From an uncultured Clostridia bacterium (GTDB lineage: Bacteria; Bacillota; Clostridia; Christensenellales; Borkfalkiaceae): a stretch of 5,515 nt of DNA. Positions 1 to 5,515 of the stretch are shown here, piece after piece; positions within the stretch are counted from its first letter, which is position 1; every line of letters begins with the position of its first letter. The position numbers and the translations under genes were made by a program. Below the pieces are notes generated by a model that had not been told where the DNA came from, searched no databases, and saw nothing but the letters and a program-made list of their open reading frames with translations. The stretch lies in NCBI GenBank assembly GCA_946637575.1, contig CAMPBJ010000071.1, forward strand, positions 1 through 5,515. Reading direction: 5' to 3'.

Positions 1-132
1 TAAAAAGTAGTAAGACTTTACCAAAAACACCGCGACGATGTACGCGATCGACAAGAGTATCTTGACCGCGGGGTTTAATTTATGCACGACCGAAAAGGAC
101 GGGTAGTACTGTCCGAAAGAAACTTCTCTCAT
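1..132 (-). CDS. ecfT: EcfT, transmembrane scaffold of the ECF transporter, N-terminal 44 residues only
   Basis: This is the beginning of a gene that runs off the left edge, reading MREVSFGQYYPSFSVVHKLN and onward for 44 codons with no stop. The GQYYP motif followed by a 'vHkLnPavKiLL' segment is the typical N-terminus of EcfT, the integral membrane protein that couples the two ATPases to the substrate-binding S-component. From about residue 24 the chain becomes hydrophobic (ILLSIAYIVAVFLV), which fits the first membrane segment. The ATG at 132-130 overlaps the ecfA2 stop codon in an ATGA arrangement (129-132). A good Shine-Dalgarno match, GGGGGTGA, lies at 143-136 with six bases between its GGGGG part and the ATG. 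Gene order ecfA1-ecfA2-ecfT supports the call. The part that would contain the ATPase-coupling helices with their Ala-Arg-Gly-type motifs lies outside the window. It was identified by reverse-complementing the sequence, because the open frame is cut by the window edge. Confidence 0.9.
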   Translation of the reverse strand, partial: MREVSFGQYYPSFSVVHKLNPAVKILLSIAYIVAVFLVKSYYFL

Positions 133-998
133 CTTTCACCCCCGAACTTTTCCTTTACCGCGGAAACGAACTCCGCTACCGTCGTTCCGCTCTCTACATC
201 TATTCCGCGCTCTTTTAATCGCTTTATTAAATATTCCGTAACCGGCAGATCGAGTCCGCACCCGTAAATCGCCTTTTCGTCCGAAAAGACTTCCTTCGGC
301 GTTCCGGATTTTACTATTTTTCCGCCCTTAAACACCGCGACTTTGTTGCAGTATTCCGCAACGAGATCCATATCGTGCGAAACGATAATGATCGTCTTAA
401 CGAAGTCCGCGTGCAGTTTTTTAAGAAGATTTAAAAAGTCCGCTTTCCCCTCGGGATCTAAACCCGCCGCCGGCTCGTCAAGAACCAAAACTTCGGGACG
501 GGGCGCGATAACGCCCGCGATCGCGACTCTCCGCTTTTGCCCGCCGGAGAGTTCGAAGGGGGATTTTTCGGCTATTTTTTCGTAGTCTAACCCCACCGTC
601 TCTATCGCGGTCTTTACGATACTTTCTATCTCGCTTTCGCTTTTTTCGGGGTAAAAGTTCTTAACGCCGAAAGAAACGTCCGCCTTTACGGTCTCCGCAA
701 AGAGTTGATGCTCGGGGTACTGGAATACCATGCCCACCTTTGAGCGAAGGGCTTTATAGTCCGTTTTTTTGTCGCCGAGATCGTATTCGCCGATCTTTAT
801 TCTTCCGCGACCGTCAGACGCTTTAAGCAGCCCGTTTAGGTGCTGGACGAAAGTTGACTTTCCGCTACCCGTCTGCCCGATTATGCCGAAAAAGTCGCCT
901 TCTTCTATCGTAAGCGACACGCCGTCCACCGCGTATTTTTTGTTTTTTTCACGTTTTCCCGCGTAGGAAAAGTACAGATTTTCTACTTCGATCCGCAT
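129..998 (-). CDS. ecfA2: EcfA2, ATP-binding subunit of the ECF vitamin transporter
   Basis: This encodes a 289-residue cytoplasmic ABC ATPase, the usual length for EcfA2, which pairs with EcfA1 to hydrolyse ATP and drive S-component movement through EcfT. All nucleotide-binding motifs are intact: Walker A GQTGSGKST (41-49), Q-loop VFQYPEHQLF (91-100, Gln93), signature LSGGQ (150-154), Walker B VLVLDEP (170-176, catalytic Glu175), D-loop GLDP (179-182) and switch His208 in SHD. The VFQYPEHQLF segment and DEPaAGLDPeG are characteristic of EcfA2 as opposed to EcfA1. The C-terminal part after about residue 245 is the variable region that helps ATPase dimerisation in this family. The ATG at 998 lies inside the 3' end of ecfA1 (16-base overlap, different frame) and has GGAGG at 1007-1003, only four bases upstream. 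That spacing is short, but the N-terminus MRIEVENLYFSY fits the family. The stop overlaps the ecfT start. Assignment of A2 versus A1 rests on motifs and gene order. Confidence 0.95.
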   Translation of the reverse strand: MRIEVENLYFSYAGKREKNKKYAVDGVSLTIEEGDFFGIIGQTGSGKSTFVQHLNGLLKASDGRGRIKIGEYDLGDKKTDYKALRSKVGMVFQYPEHQLFAETVKADVSFGVKNFYPEKSESEIESIVKTAIETVGLDYEKIAEKSPFELSGGQKRRVAIAGVIAPRPEVLVLDEPAAGLDPEGKADFLNLLKKLHADFVKTIIIVSHDMDLVAEYCNKVAVFKGGKIVKSGTPKEVFSDEKAIYGCGLDLPVTEYLIKRLKERGIDVESGTTVAEFVSAVKEKFGGER

Positions 999-1807
999 AA
1001 TGCCTCCGCGAGTTCTTCTTTTGTGAGTATCCCGTCTTTTAAGGGTACGCCCGCCTTTTTGAGTTCGTCCGCGATAATTGCGGGAAGGGGGAGCGTCAGC
1101 CCGTGCTTTTCGACGGTGGTTCTGTCCGAAAAAATCGCTTTGGGGCTGCCCTCCGCCGCAATTTTACCGTTGTCTAACACAATAACCCTGTCCGCGCCGA
1201 GCGTTTCTTCCATGTAGTGCGTTATGGCGATCACCGTAACGCCCTGTTCTTTGTTTAACTTTTCGACGGTCGCAAGCACTTCGGCTCTGCCGACGGGGTC
1301 TAACATCGAGGTCGATTCGTCGAGAATTAAAATCTCGGGCTTTAAGGCAAGCACGCCCGCTATCGCAATTCTCTGTTTCTGCCCGCCCGAAAGTCTTTCG
1401 GGAGAAGCGTTTTTAAACTCTTCCATGCCTACGGTCTTTAACGCGAAGTCGATCCTTTCCTTTATCTCTTCTCTTTTGACTCCGAGGTTTTCCGGACCGA
1501 AAGCGATATCGTCTTCGACGATGCTTGCGACGAGTTGGTTGTCGGGGTTCTGAAAGACCACTCCCACGCGTTTTCTTATCTCGAACACCGTTTTTTTGTC
1601 CGCGGAAGAAAAACCGCAGACGGTAACTTCCCCTTCGTCGGGTAAAAGCAGGGCGTTAAAAAGTTTGGCAAGCGTGGATTTGCCGCTTCCGTTACGTCCT
1701 AAAACGGCAAGATACTCCCCTTTTTCGACCGAAAGGGACACCCCGTCAAGCGCTTTTATTTTTTTGTCGTAGGAAAACGAAACGTTTTCCGCTATTAGAA
1801 TACTCAT
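983..1807 (-). CDS. ecfA1: EcfA1, ATP-binding subunit of the ECF vitamin transporter
   Basis: This 274-residue ABC ATPase is the first gene of the minus-strand operon. It forms the ATPase heterodimer with EcfA2 on the cytoplasmic face of EcfT. Motifs are complete: Walker A GRNGSGKST (37-45), Q-loop VFQNPDNQLV (84-93, Gln86), signature LSGGQ (139-143), Walker B EILILDES (158-165, catalytic Glu164), D-loop MLDP (168-171) and switch His197 in ITH. DEStSMLDPvGR is typical of EcfA1 and distinguishes it from EcfA2. The only possible start is the ATG at 1807: upstream in frame there is no ATG, GTG or TTG before a TAA at 1843-1841. The ribosome binding site is weak, with GGGG at 1814-1811 only three bases from the ATG. 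In many Firmicutes ecfA1 follows rplQ in the ribosomal protein cluster; here it is instead the promoter-proximal gene of its own unit, divergent from nifJ. No S-component is encoded beside it, as expected for a shared group II module. Confidence 0.95.
   Translation of the reverse strand: MSILIAENVSFSYDKKIKALDGVSLSVEKGEYLAVLGRNGSGKSTLAKLFNALLLPDEGEVTVCGFSSADKKTVFEIRKRVGVVFQNPDNQLVASIVEDDIAFGPENLGVKREEIKERIDFALKTVGMEEFKNASPERLSGGQKQRIAIAGVLALKPEILILDESTSMLDPVGRAEVLATVEKLNKEQGVTVIAITHYMEETLGADRVIVLDNGKIAAEGSPKAIFSDRTTVEKHGLTLPLPAIIADELKKAGVPLKDGILTKEELAEALCGSK
1003..1007 (-). promoter_or_regulatory. Ribosome binding site of ecfA2, inside ecfA1
   Basis: On the minus strand this reads GGAGG, followed by CATT and then the ecfA2 ATG. 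It lies within the last codons of ecfA1, so ribosomes finishing ecfA1 are next to the ecfA2 start. This supports translational coupling of the two ATPase subunits. The four-base spacer is shorter than usual. Confidence 0.7.
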
Positions 1808-1817
1808 TTTCCCCGAT

Positions 1818-1846
1818 ATTTTAACACACCCGCGAAAATATTACAA
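1818..1846 (-). promoter_or_regulatory. Predicted SigA-type promoter of the ecfA1-ecfA2-ecfT operon
   Basis: On the minus strand a -35 box TTGTAA (1846-1841) is separated by 17 bases from a -10 box TAAAAT (1823-1818). The -10 box is preceded by TGT, giving an extended -10 element (TGn). The predicted transcription start is near 1811, leaving only about four untranslated bases before the ATG at 1807. A weaker alternative lies upstream: TTCTTA (1866-1861), 17 bases, TAATAT (1843-1838), which would give a leader of about 20 to 25 bases. Both are pattern matches only. Confidence 0.5.
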
Positions 1847-1863
1847 GCATATTCGGGTTTTAA

Positions 1864-1893
1864 GAAAACGCAAGGGATAAAATTTTCGTTTTC
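1864..1893. repeat. Short inverted repeat between the two divergent promoters
   Basis: GAAAACG at 1864-1870 is an exact inverted copy of CGTTTTC at 1887-1893. The 16 bases between them include the self-complementary AAAATTTT (1879-1886). The repeat lies between the -35 boxes of the ecfA1 and nifJ promoters. It could be a regulator site or part of an A+T-rich upstream element, or it could be chance in A+T-rich DNA. It does not look like a transcription terminator: the stem is weak, and no plus-strand gene ends upstream of it. Confidence 0.3.
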
Positions 1894-1905
1894 CGATTTT
1901 TCTCA

Positions 1906-1934
1906 TTGACTAATTAAGAATAAAAGTATATAAT
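1906..1934 (+). promoter_or_regulatory. Near-consensus SigA promoter of nifJ
   Basis: The -35 box TTGACT (1906-1911) and the perfect -10 box TATAAT (1929-1934) are separated by exactly 17 bases, so 11 of 12 core positions match the SigA/sigma-70 consensus. Upstream, about 1879-1900, are A and T runs resembling an UP element. The predicted start is at about A1940 or G1941, giving a leader of about 41 bases. A promoter this strong fits a highly expressed central metabolic enzyme. Confidence 0.88.
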
Positions 1935-1944
1935 GTTTTAGTGC

Positions 1945-1964
1945 TGTTAATAACACATTAAACA
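1945..1964 (+). promoter_or_regulatory. Candidate operator over the nifJ transcription start
   Basis: A perfect palindrome TGTTA-A-TAACA occupies 1945-1955, starting about four bases after the predicted transcription start, where a bound repressor would block transcription. It overlaps a looser inverted pair, TGTTAA (1945-1950) and TTAAACA (1958-1964). The half-sites resemble those of the NADH-sensing repressor Rex (TTGTTAAnnnnTTAACAA), but spacing and symmetry do not match that consensus. With a one-base loop it is unlikely to act as an RNA hairpin. The palindrome is seen directly; regulator identity is a guess. Confidence 0.35.
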
Positions 1965-1968
1965 TTTT

Positions 1969-1974
1969 GGAGGT
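1969..1974 (+). promoter_or_regulatory. Ribosome binding site of nifJ
   Basis: GGAGGT lies eight bases upstream of the ATG at 1982. This is a strong Shine-Dalgarno match with good spacing, and it settles the start codon of the PFOR gene. Confidence 0.9.
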
Positions 1975-1981
1975 TTTATAG

Positions 1982-4900
1982 ATGAAAAAGTTGACGATCG
2001 ATGGCAACACCGCCGCGAGTCACGTAGCGTACGCCTTCTCCGAAGTCGCCGCTATTTACCCCATCACCCCTTCTTCCCCTATGGCGGAAGTTGCGGACGA
2101 GTGGGCGACCGCGGGCAGAACCAACATGTGGGGGCAGAAAGTTAAAGTCGCCGAGATGCAATCCGAAGGCGGCGCCGCGGGCGCTGTTCACGGTTCGCTT
2201 TGCGCGGGCGCTCTTACCACCACCTACACCGCAAGCCAAGGCTTGCTCCTTATGATCCCGAATATGTACAAGATCGCGGGCGAACTTTTGCCTACCGTCT
2301 TCCACGTTAGCGCGCGTGCCTTAGCGGCTCACTCGCTTAACATTTTCGGCGACCACGCAGACGTTATGGCTTGCCGTCAGACCGGTTTTGCCATGCTTTG
2401 CGACTCTTCCGTTCAGGAAGTTATGGATCTTGCTCTCGTTGCGCACCTTGCGACTCTCCGTTCCAAAGTTCCGTTCGTAAATTTCTTCGACGGTTTCAGA
2501 ACTTCGCACGAAGTCGCTAAAATCGACGTTTGGGACGAGGCGGATAACTACGCCGAGATCCGCGCTATCTGTGAAAAATTAGGGATCGATAAGGACGTTG
2601 CGGACTTTAAGGCGCGCGCGCTTAACCCCGAGCATCCTATTCAGAAAGGTACGGCGCAAAACGGCGACACCTACTTCCAGAACAGAGAAACGGCTAACTC
2701 TTACTACGCGAAGACGCCCGCTATCGTTCAGGAAATGATGGACGAAGTTTCCGCGCGTTGCGGAAGGTCTTATCACCTTTTCGACTACGTCGGAGATCCG
2801 AACGCGGAAGAAGTTATCGTCTGCATGGGTTCGGGTTGCGAAACGATCGAAGAATCTATCAACAAACTCAATTCCATGGGTAAAAAGTACGGCTTAGTAA
2901 AGGTAAGACTTTACCGCCCGTTCGCGACGGACGCGTTCGTCGCCGCTCTTCCGAAGTCCGTAAAGAAAATCGCGGTTTTGGACAGAACGAAAGAACCCGG
3001 CTCGCTCGGCGAACCGCTTTATCTCGACGTTTGCTCCGCACTCTTCGAAAAGGGAGTTACCGCGAAAGTTTACGGCGGCAGATACGGTCTCGGCAGCAAA
3101 GAGTTTACGCCGTCCATGGTCCTTGCGGTTTATAAAAATCTTGAAAGCAAAGAACCGAAAAATCACTTCACTATCGGTATTTACGAAGACGTTACCAACT
3201 CTTCTTTGGACTTCTCCGAAAAGTTCGACGCAGCGCCCAAGGGTTCTACGTCCTGCAAGTTCTACGGTTTAGGTTCGGACGGTACGGTCGGCGCGAACAA
3301 GAACTCCATTAAAATCATCGGCGACCACACCGACAAGCACGCGCAGGCGTACTTCTTCTACGACAGTAAAAAGTCCGGCGGTATCACCGTTTCGCACCTC
3401 CGTTTCGGCGACACGCCTATTCAGAGCGAATATTTAATCGACTCCGCGGACTTCGTTCAATGCTCCAACCCGTCCTATATCACCCGTTACGATATGACGA
3501 GCGATATTAAAAACGGCGGAACGTTTTTGATCAACACTTCCGCAACGACGGTCGAGGCTTTGGAGGACTTCCTCCCCGCGCAGGTCAAGAGAGATATTGC
3601 GGAAAAGAACATCAACCTTTACGTTATCGACGCTATAAAGATCGCGGCGGGACTCGGCTTAAAGGGAAGAACGAACACCATTTTGCAGTCCGCTTTCTTC
3701 CGCGTAAATCCGCAGATCATGCCCTACGAAAAAGCGGTCGAATACATGAAATATATGGCTAAAAAATCTTTCGGCAGAAAGGGCGACGCGGTAGTTCAGA
3801 TGAACTACGACGCTATCGACTCCGCCGCGGGCGACAATCTCGTGAAGATTAACGTTCCCGCGTCCTGGAAGACGGCGACTACCGGCGCGGCGATGGCGGA
3901 AGGACACAGCGATCCCTACTATCAGGAGATCATTAAGCCTATCCTTTACCTTAAAGGCGACACCTTAAAATCTTCGCAGTTCAACGCGGACGGTTCAGTT
4001 CCCACGGGTACTACGAAGTTCGAAAAACGCGGCGTTGCGGTTACCGTTCCCGAGATCGATATTTCAAAATGTATTCAATGCGGTAACTGTTCGTTCGTCT
4101 GCCCGCACGCTTGCTTAAGACCGGCTCTCGTTAAAGACGGCGACAAAAAGCCCGAATCGTTCGTCGGCAAGCCCGCTATCGGACTCCCCGGTTACGAATA
4201 CAAGATGCAGGTTTCTCCGTTAGACTGTATGGGTTGCGGAGTCTGCGCTACGGTATGCCCCGTCAAAGACGGCGGCGCTATCAAGATGATCCCGCTTGCC
4301 GAGTCTCTTGCTAAAAAAGAAGACGAGAACTGGGAATTTGCGGTCGATCTTCCCGAAGTCGATACTTCGAAGTTCAAAAAGGAAACCGTCAAAGGCTGCC
4401 AGTTCTGCACTCCGCTCTTCGAATTCTCGGGCGCGTGCGCGGGTTGCGGCGAAACGCCTTACGTCAAGGTCATCACCCAACTCTTCGGCGACAGAATGGT
4501 CGTCGCGAACGCTACGGGCTGCTCCTCTATCTACGGCGGTTCTTCCCCGACCTGTCCTTACACGAAGAACAAGGAAGGCAAAGGTCCTGCTTGGGCTAAC
4601 TCCTTATTCGAGGACAACGCGGAATTCGGTTACGGTATGAACCTTGCTTACACCGCAAGAAGAAAAGCTTTGGCGGACAAGGTTTCCGCTCTTGCCGAAA
4701 AGGCTGACGGCGAACTTAAAGAAAAGGCGAACGCTTGGCTTGCCGCAAAAGACGACGCAGAACCTTCCAAGATCGCGTCCAAAGAACTCGTTTCCGCGCT
4801 TGAAAACTGCAAGGACTGCGGTTGCGAAAACGACGCTTTGGTAAAAGAGATCCTTGCCGACAAAGACTGCCTCGTTAAACCGTCCATCTGGATCTTCGGC

Positions 4901-5512
4901 GGCGACGGTTGGGCTTACGATATCGGCTACGGCGGATTAGATCACGTTATCGCAAGCGGCGAAGACGTCAATATTTTGGTATTAGATACCGAAGTTTACT
5001 CCAACACCGGCGGACAGGCAAGTAAGTCCACCAACATCGGCGCTGTCGCGAAGTTCGCTTCCGCAGGTAAGAGAGTAAAGAAGAAAGATTTAGGTATGAT
5101 CGCTAAATCTTACGGATACGTTTACGTTGCTCAATGCGCTATGGGTGCAAACCCCGCACAACTTCTAAAAGCGCTCACCGAGGCTGAGGCTTACAAAGGA
5201 CCGTCGCTTATCATCTGCTACGCGCCCTGTATCAACCACGGTATCAATATGACGAAGTCGCAGTTAGAAGAAAAGGCGGCTGTCGAGTGCGGTTACTGGC
5301 AACTTTACAGGTATAACCCGGACGGCGAAGTCTTTACGTTAGACAGTAAAGAACCCACCGGCGACTATCAGGCGTTCCTTGCCGGCGAAACGAGATACGC
5401 TTCGCTCGTTAAGACGCAAGGCGAAGAAGTTGCAAAAGAACTCTTTAAAAAGACCGAAGAATCCGCAAAAGAAAGACTTGCGGAATACAAGAAACTCGCA
5501 GGAAAAGAGTAA
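1982..5512 (+). CDS. nifJ: Pyruvate:ferredoxin (flavodoxin) oxidoreductase, complete one-chain enzyme
   Basis: This 1176-residue cytoplasmic enzyme oxidises pyruvate with CoA to acetyl-CoA and CO2 and reduces ferredoxin or flavodoxin. Approximate domains: I, pyruvate/TPP-binding (1-258, YPITPSSP at 26-33); II (264-410); III (from GLGSDGTVGANKN, 429-441, to about 625); EKR linker (EKR at 681-683); V, two 4Fe-4S ferredoxin motifs (Cys697/700/703/707 and Cys749/752/755/759); VI, TPP-binding (about 790-1176). Catalytic residues align with the Desulfovibrio africanus enzyme as I recall it: Thr29, Glu62, Arg112 and Asn1008 (in DTEVYSNTGGQ), plus GDGWAYD at 974-980. Proximal-cluster ligands are Cys819, Cys822, Cys847 and Cys1083. 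The chain ends about where domain VI ends, so the C-terminal extension (domain VII) of the D. africanus enzyme is absent, as in many clostridial PFORs. Unusual features are additional cysteines at 806, 809, 858, 943, 946, 948 and 963. The ATG at 1982 fits its ribosome binding site and the family N-terminus. The reading frame is intact. Substrate preference for pyruvate is inferred from family match. Confidence 0.97.
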   Translation: MKKLTIDGNTAASHVAYAFSEVAAIYPITPSSPMAEVADEWATAGRTNMWGQKVKVAEMQSEGGAAGAVHGSLCAGALTTTYTASQGLLLMIPNMYKIAGELLPTVFHVSARALAAHSLNIFGDHADVMACRQTGFAMLCDSSVQEVMDLALVAHLATLRSKVPFVNFFDGFRTSHEVAKIDVWDEADNYAEIRAICEKLGIDKDVADFKARALNPEHPIQKGTAQNGDTYFQNRETANSYYAKTPAIVQEMMDEVSARCGRSYHLFDYVGDPNAEEVIVCMGSGCETIEESINKLNSMGKKYGLVKVRLYRPFATDAFVAALPKSVKKIAVLDRTKEPGSLGEPLYLDVCSALFEKGVTAKVYGGRYGLGSKEFTPSMVLAVYKNLESKEPKNHFTIGIYEDVTNSSLDFSEKFDAAPKGSTSCKFYGLGSDGTVGANKNSIKIIGDHTDKHAQAYFFYDSKKSGGITVSHLRFGDTPIQSEYLIDSADFVQCSNPSYITRYDMTSDIKNGGTFLINTSATTVEALEDFLPAQVKRDIAEKNINLYVIDAIKIAAGLGLKGRTNTILQSAFFRVNPQIMPYEKAVEYMKYMAKKSFGRKGDAVVQMNYDAIDSAAGDNLVKINVPASWKTATTGAAMAEGHSDPYYQEIIKPILYLKGDTLKSSQFNADGSVPTGTTKFEKRGVAVTVPEIDISKCIQCGNCSFVCPHACLRPALVKDGDKKPESFVGKPAIGLPGYEYKMQVSPLDCMGCGVCATVCPVKDGGAIKMIPLAESLAKKEDENWEFAVDLPEVDTSKFKKETVKGCQFCTPLFEFSGACAGCGETPYVKVITQLFGDRMVVANATGCSSIYGGSSPTCPYTKNKEGKGPAWANSLFEDNAEFGYGMNLAYTARRKALADKVSALAEKADGELKEKANAWLAAKDDAEPSKIASKELVSALENCKDCGCENDALVKEILADKDCLVKPSIWIFGGDGWAYDIGYGGLDHVIASGEDVNILVLDTEVYSNTGGQASKSTNIGAVAKFASAGKRVKKKDLGMIAKSYGYVYVAQCAMGANPAQLLKALTEAEAYKGPSLIICYAPCINHGINMTKSQLEEKAAVECGYWQLYRYNPDGEVFTLDSKEPTGDYQAFLAGETRYASLVKTQGEEVAKELFKKTEESAKERLAEYKKLAGKE

Positions 5513-5515
5513 ACC

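Noticed and set aside
82..267. A 61-codon plus-strand open frame at the left edge
   Set aside because: It overlaps antisense to the start of ecfT and the end of ecfA2, both of which are well supported.
1224..1553. A 109-codon plus-strand open frame opposite ecfA1
   Set aside because: It is antisense to the conserved ATPase core of EcfA1. The Ser/Ala/Pro-rich product matches no family and has no convincing start signal.
1864..1900. A possible rho-independent terminator (GAAAACG/CGTTTTC followed by ATTTTTCT)
   Set aside because: The stem is A/T-rich with a 16-base loop, and on the plus strand no gene ends upstream of it. The T-rich stretch lies directly upstream of the nifJ promoter and better fits an A+T-rich promoter element.
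1808..1981. A possible TPP or other riboswitch between ecfA1 and nifJ
   Set aside because: The predicted leaders are only about 4 and 41 bases, too short for known vitamin riboswitches, and no conserved aptamer segments can be seen.
1976..2305. A 109-codon minus-strand open frame over the nifJ start and its leader
   Set aside because: It is antisense to highly conserved PFOR domain I codons. Its composition (Arg/Gly/His-rich) is that of an antisense shadow, and no ribosome binding site is evident.
4296..4640. A 114-codon open frame on the plus strand within nifJ
   Set aside because: It lies in another frame of the intact PFOR gene. Its product is a low-complexity Arg/Ser/Lys-rich string with no recognisable motif, as expected for an out-of-frame reading.
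4380..4900. A possible frameshift or foreign insertion in the PFOR TPP domain because of the unusual cysteine-rich segments
   Set aside because: The frame is continuous, flanking family motifs are intact on both sides, and residue offsets to the D. africanus enzyme change by only about five across the segment, consistent with a normal variable loop.

Overview
The window looks like ordinary chromosomal DNA of an anaerobic, fermentative Firmicute, most likely a member of the Clostridia. This rests on three things: a complete one-chain pyruvate:ferredoxin oxidoreductase (PFOR), a group II energy-coupling-factor (ECF) vitamin transporter module of the Firmicutes type (EcfA1-EcfA2-EcfT), and near-consensus SigA promoters with GGAGG ribosome binding sites. 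By eye the genes are roughly half G+C and rich in CG dinucleotides, while the single intergenic region is much more A+T-rich. The genus cannot be named from this sequence; an uncultured gut-type Clostridia lineage is only a guess.

Layout: two transcription units diverge from a 174-base intergenic region (1808-1981). To the left, on the minus strand, is ecfA1 (1807-983), then ecfA2 (998-129) and the start of ecfT (132 to the window edge). The three genes overlap by 16 and 4 bases, so they are almost certainly one translationally coupled operon. To the right, on the plus strand, the full PFOR gene (nifJ/por) fills 1982-5512, and the window ends 3 bases after its stop codon. The intergenic region holds a near-perfect SigA promoter for nifJ, a palindrome over the nifJ transcription start that could be an operator, a plausible minus-strand promoter very close to the ecfA1 start codon, and a small inverted repeat between the two promoters.

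How the genes work together: PFOR oxidises pyruvate to acetyl-CoA and CO2 and passes electrons to ferredoxin or flavodoxin, the central step of clostridial fermentation. EcfA1, EcfA2 and EcfT form the shared energising module that powers uptake of vitamins through exchangeable S-components encoded elsewhere. PFOR needs thiamine diphosphate and thiamine is a common ECF cargo, but nothing in the sequence shows that this neighbourhood is functional rather than accidental.

I found no mobile element, CRISPR array, RNA gene, riboswitch or novel multi-gene system. The points most worth checking are the candidate redox operator at the nifJ start, a set of cysteines in the PFOR C-terminal half beyond the usual cluster ligands, and the very short predicted leader of ecfA1.
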